A model generated the notes under the pieces. The model was not told the DNA's origin. It did no database searches and saw only the letters and a list, made by a program, of their open reading frames with translations. A stretch of 64,000 nt of DNA, taken from Clostridia bacterium (lineage in GTDB: Bacteria; Bacillota; Clostridia; Christensenellales; Borkfalkiaceae). Shown here piece after piece: positions 60,398-64,000 of this stretch. The stretch's first letter is position 1; every line of letters starts with the position of its first letter. Made by a program: the position numbers and the translations under genes. Location: NCBI GenBank assembly GCA_017625565.1, contig JAGAKN010000017.1, forward strand, positions 38,591 through 102,590, given 5' to 3'.

Positions 60398-60628
60398 ATG
60401 CGAAAACTATTATCAGATATGGTGATCGGTGAAAGCGGAAAGGTCGTGAAAGTGAACGGAGAAGGCGCGATCAGAAGAAGGCTGTTTGATATGGGCGTCA
60501 CCCCTAGCGCGGACGTGTATTTCCGCAAGAAAGCGCCGCTTGGCGATCCGATAGAGATTCGTATTCGCGGATACGAATTGACGCTACGGAAAGCGGAAGC
60601 GTCGTGTGTGGAAGTCGTGCTGGATTAA
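60398..60628 (+). CDS. feoA: Ferrous iron transport protein A
   Basis: A 76-residue SH3-like FeoA protein (GESGKVVKVNGEGAIRRRLFDMGVTPSADVYFRKKAPLGDPIEIRIRGYELTLRKAEASCVEV). It is required for FeoB function, probably by binding it on the cytoplasmic side. AAAGGAG precedes the ATG, and feoB starts 15 bases later. Confidence 0.96.
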   Translation: MRKLLSDMVIGESGKVVKVNGEGAIRRRLFDMGVTPSADVYFRKKAPLGDPIEIRIRGYELTLRKAEASCVEVVLD

Positions 60629-60643
60629 GGAGGAGTAAAGAAG

Positions 60644-63094
60644 ATGCAAAGAAAGAAGTTTGCCCTTGCAGGCAACCCGAATTCGGGCAAAACGACATTA
60701 TTTAATACTTTGACGGGTAGTACGGCGCACGTAGGGAATTGGCCTGGGGTGACGGTAGATAAAAAGGAAGGGACGTATAAAAAGGGCGAAGTGCCGGTGG
60801 ACATTGTCGATTTGCCGGGGATTTATTCCCTTTCGCCGTATACGCCGGAAGAAGTAATCGCGCGAAATCACGTGTTGAACGATCGCCCAGATTGTATCAT
60901 CAATATCGTGGATGCGACGAATTTGGAACGTAATTTGTATTTGACGACGCAACTTTTAGAAGTGGACATTCCGCTTGTGGTGGCGTTGAACATGACGGAC
61001 GTCATTGAAAAGAACGGCGATAAAATCGACGTGGCGACGATCGAGAGAAAGCTCGGCGTACCCGTCGTAGAGATTTCCGCGCTCCGTGGCGCAAACGTCG
61101 ATCGGTTGATGGAACGCGCGATCCAAGCATCTAACTCCAAGCGCGACGGTAAGAGCGTTTTGCAAAAAACGTCGTTGTATGCGGCGATTGAAAATGCGGA
61201 AATTGCCTTCAAATTAAACGAGGTCAAGTCACCGTTGTTCCACGCGGTAAAACTTGTGGAGCGGGATGACTTGGAAGTGGAAATGCACCCGAAAGAAGCG
61301 GCAGCCGCAAGAGAGTTCTTAGCCAAGAACGGCGGTGGAAAGGCGGAGTTTGAAGGGGATGCGGAAGCGGAAATTGCCGACGCAAGATATCGCTACATAA
61401 CCGAACATCTTTCTACCGCGTTAAAACGTGGTAGGGCGGTTCAAACGGGCGAGCTGACGAAATCGGATAAAGCGGATAGAGTGCTTACGCATAAATGGTT
61501 TGGTATTCCGATCTTTTTGGTGATTTTATTTGCGGTATTCCATTTGACGTTTTCGGAAAATTTGTTATACTTAGGCTCGATCCCTGCTTTGGGGGATTTT
61601 TGCGCGGAAATGAGTGAAACAACGTTCGGTTGTATCGTCTTTTCGGCGGAAGGTATCAATTCCCCTGGCGCAATCCTATTCTACGCAATGGACGTTCTAA
61701 CGTCTACGATCGGCGACGCATTGGGAACGGTGATGGAAAGCGCGAACGCAAGCGCTTGGGCTGTGGACTTCGTATGCTCGGGCGTATGGGGCGGTATCGC
61801 GTCGGTGCTCTCGTTCGTGCCGCAAATTCTCGTGCTTTTCCTTTGGTTCTCCATTTTGGAAGATAGCGGGTATATGGCGCGCGTAGCGTTTATACTCGAT
61901 CGCGCGTTCCGCCGTTTCGGCGTATCGGGTAGAGCGTTCATGCCCATGATCATGGGCTTCGGCTGTTCGATTCCGGCGATGATGAATACTCGTACCTTGG
62001 CGCATGAAAAGGAACGGGAAGCGACGATTCGCGTCATTCCGTTCTTCTCCTGTGGCGCGAAATTGCCGATCTTGACGGCAATCGCGGGTGCGATCGTAGC
62101 GCGGTTCGACGTAGGAAACGAAGAACTTATTACCTATTCTATGTACTTAATTGGTATGGTGACGGCGGTTTTGGCGCTGCTCATCATGCGCAACACGACC
62201 ATGCGCGGCGCAACGCCCCCGTTCATTATGGAATTGCCTAATTATCACGCCCCTGGAGTCAAGAACTTGGTGTTGCATCTTTGGGATAAATTAAAGCACT
62301 ATATCGAAAAAGCGTTCACCATTATTCTCGTTTCCTGTATTGTGATTTGGTTCTTCTCCAACTTCGCTTGGGATTGGTCGTTCTTGGTCAAGGAATGCGT
62401 GCAATACGTGCGTTTGGATAGCGGTGCGTTCATGGAACTCGGTACGTATCTCGAAACGATGGGCTTGGAAGCGTACGAAGGGCAAACCTATCTGATGCAT
62501 TTGAGTGAATGGGAAGAGGGTGCGCTTGGCGAAATCACGGGCGAAACGGTGTTTGCGAACATTGCCATGGACGAAAGCATTCTCGGTTCTTTGGGGAAAC
62601 TGTTCCAGCCCTTGTTCACGCCGATCGGGTTCGGCTCGCAACTTGACGGCGCGTTCGGATGGGTGTTTGTTGTGGCGGCGGTCACGGGCTTGATCGCGAA
62701 AGAAAACGTCATCGCGACGTTCGGCTCGTTGGCGGCGTGCGTGACGGGCGCGGTAGTCGCTTCGGAAACGGGCGTGGACGAAGTTGCGGCGATGATCTCG
62801 TCTACGGGCATCGGCGTACCCGGACTCATTGCGTTCATCGTGTTCAATATGACGACGATCCCGTGTTTTGCGGCGGTTGCGTCGGCAAGGGGCGAAATCG
62901 GCAAGGGTAAGTTCAAATGGACGCTTTTGTTCTGGGTTTTGACGTCGTATATCGCGAGCGCGATCATCTACACCGTCGGGGAATGGACTTGGACGGTTGC
63001 GATTTGGGCGGTTGTAGCGGTTGCGGTGACTGTCGGGATCGTACTGTTTAATAAGATTTCTAGTAAAAAGGAACTGCTTTCGGGCAAACGTTAA
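60644..63094 (+). CDS. feoB: Ferrous iron transport protein B
   Basis: This 816-residue Fe2+ importer has an N-terminal GTPase domain with G1 GNPNSGKTTLFN (about 9-20), G3 DLPGIYSL, G4 NMTD and G5 SAL. A GDI-like linker follows, then a membrane domain of about eight spans with the Gate motif MIMGFGCSIPAMMNTRTL and the second Gate repeat (FIVFNMTTIPCFAAVA). Several loops between spans are long and acidic (about 600-665). AAGGAGG-like sites precede the ATG. Confidence 0.98.
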   Translation: MQRKKFALAGNPNSGKTTLFNTLTGSTAHVGNWPGVTVDKKEGTYKKGEVPVDIVDLPGIYSLSPYTPEEVIARNHVLNDRPDCIINIVDATNLERNLYLTTQLLEVDIPLVVALNMTDVIEKNGDKIDVATIERKLGVPVVEISALRGANVDRLMERAIQASNSKRDGKSVLQKTSLYAAIENAEIAFKLNEVKSPLFHAVKLVERDDLEVEMHPKEAAAAREFLAKNGGGKAEFEGDAEAEIADARYRYITEHLSTALKRGRAVQTGELTKSDKADRVLTHKWFGIPIFLVILFAVFHLTFSENLLYLGSIPALGDFCAEMSETTFGCIVFSAEGINSPGAILFYAMDVLTSTIGDALGTVMESANASAWAVDFVCSGVWGGIASVLSFVPQILVLFLWFSILEDSGYMARVAFILDRAFRRFGVSGRAFMPMIMGFGCSIPAMMNTRTLAHEKEREATIRVIPFFSCGAKLPILTAIAGAIVARFDVGNEELITYSMYLIGMVTAVLALLIMRNTTMRGATPPFIMELPNYHAPGVKNLVLHLWDKLKHYIEKAFTIILVSCIVIWFFSNFAWDWSFLVKECVQYVRLDSGAFMELGTYLETMGLEAYEGQTYLMHLSEWEEGALGEITGETVFANIAMDESILGSLGKLFQPLFTPIGFGSQLDGAFGWVFVVAAVTGLIAKENVIATFGSLAACVTGAVVASETGVDEVAAMISSTGIGVPGLIAFIVFNMTTIPCFAAVASARGEIGKGKFKWTLLFWVLTSYIASAIIYTVGEWTWTVAIWAVVAVAVTVGIVLFNKISSKKELLSGKR

Positions 63095-63191
63095 AAGCAC
63101 ACAGATTATAGAAAAAGCACCTTATATACGTACCTGCCCCGCGTTTATGTGCCCGCGGAGCAGGTACAACAGCGTACAAGGAGAAAATGTT

Positions 63192-63383
63192 ATGGATATC
63201 GTGATTATTATTGCGGCAGTAGCCGCGGTTGCGTCGTTCATCGGCGTTCGGGTATGGAAAAAGCAAACGGGAAAGGGCGGTTGCGGATGCGGTTGCTCGG
63301 GTTGTGCCTTTCAAAAAACATGCCAGGAAAATAAAAAACAAGACGGGAAAACTCCGTCCGTCCAAGGAGAAAATCATGCATAA
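63192..63383 (+). CDS. FeoB-associated Cys-rich membrane protein
   Basis: A 63-residue protein with one N-terminal membrane span (about 2-20, DIVIIIAAVAAVASFIGVRVW). It is followed by a Cys/Gly cluster (GGCGCGCSGCAFQKTC). Such peptides commonly follow feoB and may bind iron or act in place of FeoC; the role is not proven. I chose the ATG at 63192, preceded by AAGGAG; a frame from 63147 would lack an SD. It overlaps the next gene by eight bases. Confidence 0.85.
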   Translation: MDIVIIIAAVAAVASFIGVRVWKKQTGKGGCGCGCSGCAFQKTCQENKKQDGKTPSVQGENHA

Positions 63384-63837
63384 AATCATGTTCGTTTGCC
63401 ATGGGAACATTTGCCGTTCCCCGATGGCGGAATACTTGTGCAAAGATTTCGTTTTTAAAAGCGGACGGGAACAGGAGTTTGTGATCGCGTCGTCGGCAGT
63501 ATCCAACGAAAACTGTTGGAATGGTCGTGGAGCGCCCGTCTATGCTCCCGTCAAAGCGTTGTTGCGGGAAAAGGGGATCAACTGCGACGAGAAACGGGCT
63601 TGCGTACTCACGGCGTCGGACGGGGAGAAATACGACGTATTCTTGTGCATGGACGATAGCAACGTCCGTCGTGCAAAAGCGATTTTGGGCGCGAAAAACG
63701 GCGAAAAATGCAAAAAATTACTCTCGTACGTAGGCGAGAGTGGGGACGTAGCCGATCCTTGGTATACGGACGATTACGAGCGCGCGTATCAAGATATTTA
63801 CCGCGGACTACAAGCATTTTTGAAAACGTTGGGGTAA
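63376..63837 (+). CDS. Low-molecular-weight phosphotyrosine protein phosphatase
   Basis: A 153-residue LMW-PTP/arsenate reductase-fold enzyme with the active-site loop VCHGNICRSPMAE (CX5R) and the DPWY acid motif near residue 127 (DVADPWYTDDYERAY). It dephosphorylates tyrosine residues; the substrate is unknown. The start overlaps the end of the Cys-rich gene by eight bases, and AAGGAG at 63364-63369 supports it, so it is part of the feo operon. Confidence 0.9.
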   Translation: MHKIMFVCHGNICRSPMAEYLCKDFVFKSGREQEFVIASSAVSNENCWNGRGAPVYAPVKALLREKGINCDEKRACVLTASDGEKYDVFLCMDDSNVRRAKAILGAKNGEKCKKLLSYVGESGDVADPWYTDDYERAYQDIYRGLQAFLKTLG

Positions 63838-63865
63838 ATCGAAAAAACGAATAATAGCAATCGAA

Positions 63866-63893
63866 AAAAATCGGGCGATTTCGCCCGATTTTT
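63866..63893 (+). terminator. Terminator of the feo operon
   Basis: A perfect stem AAAAATCGGGCGA / TCGCCCGATTTTT with a very short loop and T run, 29 bases past the phosphatase stop. Confidence 0.88.
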
Positions 63894-63925
63894 GCCGTTT
63901 TCGACAAAAAAGGTTGAATGTTGTA

Positions 63926-63954
63926 TTGACAAATTCAGGTATATATGGTATAAT
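63926..63954 (+). promoter_or_regulatory. SigA promoter pointing out of the window
   Basis: TTGACA (63926-63931), 17 bases, TATAAT (63949-63954) with extended -10 TGG. Confidence 0.85.
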
Positions 63955-63963
63955 CCGGTAAAG

Positions 63964-63995
63964 CGGTGGCGACCGTAAATCGACGGTCGCCACCG
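63964..63995 (+). repeat. 13-base palindrome at a predicted transcription start
   Basis: CGGTGGCGACCGT (63964-63976) and ACGGTCGCCACCG (63983-63995) with an AAATCG loop. It lies over or just after the expected +1 of the promoter at 63926. It may be an operator or a 5' stabilising hairpin. The homologous position in copy 1 is not palindromic. Confidence 0.8.
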
Positions 63996-64000
63996 TTAAA

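Larger units (their letters stand above)
63836..63969 (+). repeat. Terminator-promoter cassette, copy 2
   Basis: The partner of 4655-4786 (see that entry). It begins within the stop codon of the phosphatase. It contains a terminator (63866-63893, stem AAAAATCGGGCGA) and a consensus promoter (63926-63954). The gene it drives lies past the window end. Confidence 0.8.

Noticed and set aside
62291..63100. - strand 269-residue frame opposite feoB
   Set aside because: An antisense shadow of a strongly coding + strand gene; Arg/His-rich composition and no SD.

Overview
The window is a chromosomal segment of a low-to-medium GC monoderm bacterium, most likely an uncultured member of the Clostridia (Firmicutes/Bacillota). 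Four kinds of evidence point there. The operon orders are clostridial/bacillar: rpmG-secE-nusG-rplK-rplA, rpsB-tsf then pyrH-frr-uppS-cdsA-dxr-rseP, ylxM-ffh-rpsP-khpA-rimM, and topA-trmFO-hslVU. Several families are typical of anaerobic Gram-positives: ThiT, rubrerythrin, an OadB-type Na+ pump, DUF1292 and YlxM. Secreted proteins are lipoproteins with lipoboxes. Promoters are strong SigA type (TTGACA-17-TATAAT) and Shine-Dalgarno sites are AAGGAG. Almost every gene is on the + strand. I saw no tRNA, rRNA, CRISPR array, transposase or prophage.

Layout. 1-4651: 3' end of leuC, leuD, leuB, a DUF815 AAA+ ATPase, threonine ammonia-lyase and RidA. 4824-6741: an FN3/LRR surface lipoprotein and a small membrane protein. 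6843-12841: uvrB-uvrA and an aminotransferase. 12981-16428: rpmG-secE-nusG-rplK-rplA, then an L10 leader with rplJ-rplL, not followed by rpoBC. 16778-20027: a cyclophilin-like lipoprotein and several unrecognised genes. 20173-22684: an in-frame RuvX-DUF1292 fusion and a poly-serine solute-binding lipoprotein. 23013-30319: rpsB-tsf and pyrH-frr-uppS-cdsA-dxr-rseP. 30404-33388: ylxM-ffh-rpsP-khpA-rimM. 33447-34364 (- strand): a TPP riboswitch and thiT. 34450-39745: a YfbR-like nucleotidase, an HtrA-like lipoprotein, a degenerate FtsK-like ATPase coupled to mutY, a flavoprotein and a LOG-like protein. 39804-42374 (- strand): a CDF transporter and an oadB/oadG pair. 42642-45579: rplS (with leader), comM and dprA. 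45643-52842: topA-trmFO-hslV-hslU-hisS-trxA. 52906-53547 (-): rubrerythrin. 53790-55716: cardiolipin synthase and a zinc-ribbon membrane protein. 55774-55935 (-): a small ORF that I found by reading the gap. 56184-59645: ruvC-ruvA-ruvB-queA. 59829-63837: a DtxR-family regulator, feoA-feoB, a Cys-rich FeoB-associated peptide and a low-molecular-weight phosphotyrosine phosphatase.

Most of this is conserved housekeeping sequence, and I did not find a clear new multi-gene system. The most interesting signals are smaller. (1) A terminator-plus-promoter cassette occurs twice, nearly identical, each time abutting the stop codon of the upstream gene (4655-4786 and 63836-63969). (2) ruvX is fused in frame to DUF1292, keeps an internal ribosome binding site, and is apparently transcribed as a leaderless mRNA. 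(3) Two matching palindromes flank the feoAB promoter next to a DtxR-family gene. (4) An unannotated 53-residue hydrophobic peptide gene has its own promoter, RBS and terminator. (5) A FtsK-like ATPase with a ruined P-loop is translationally coupled to mutY.
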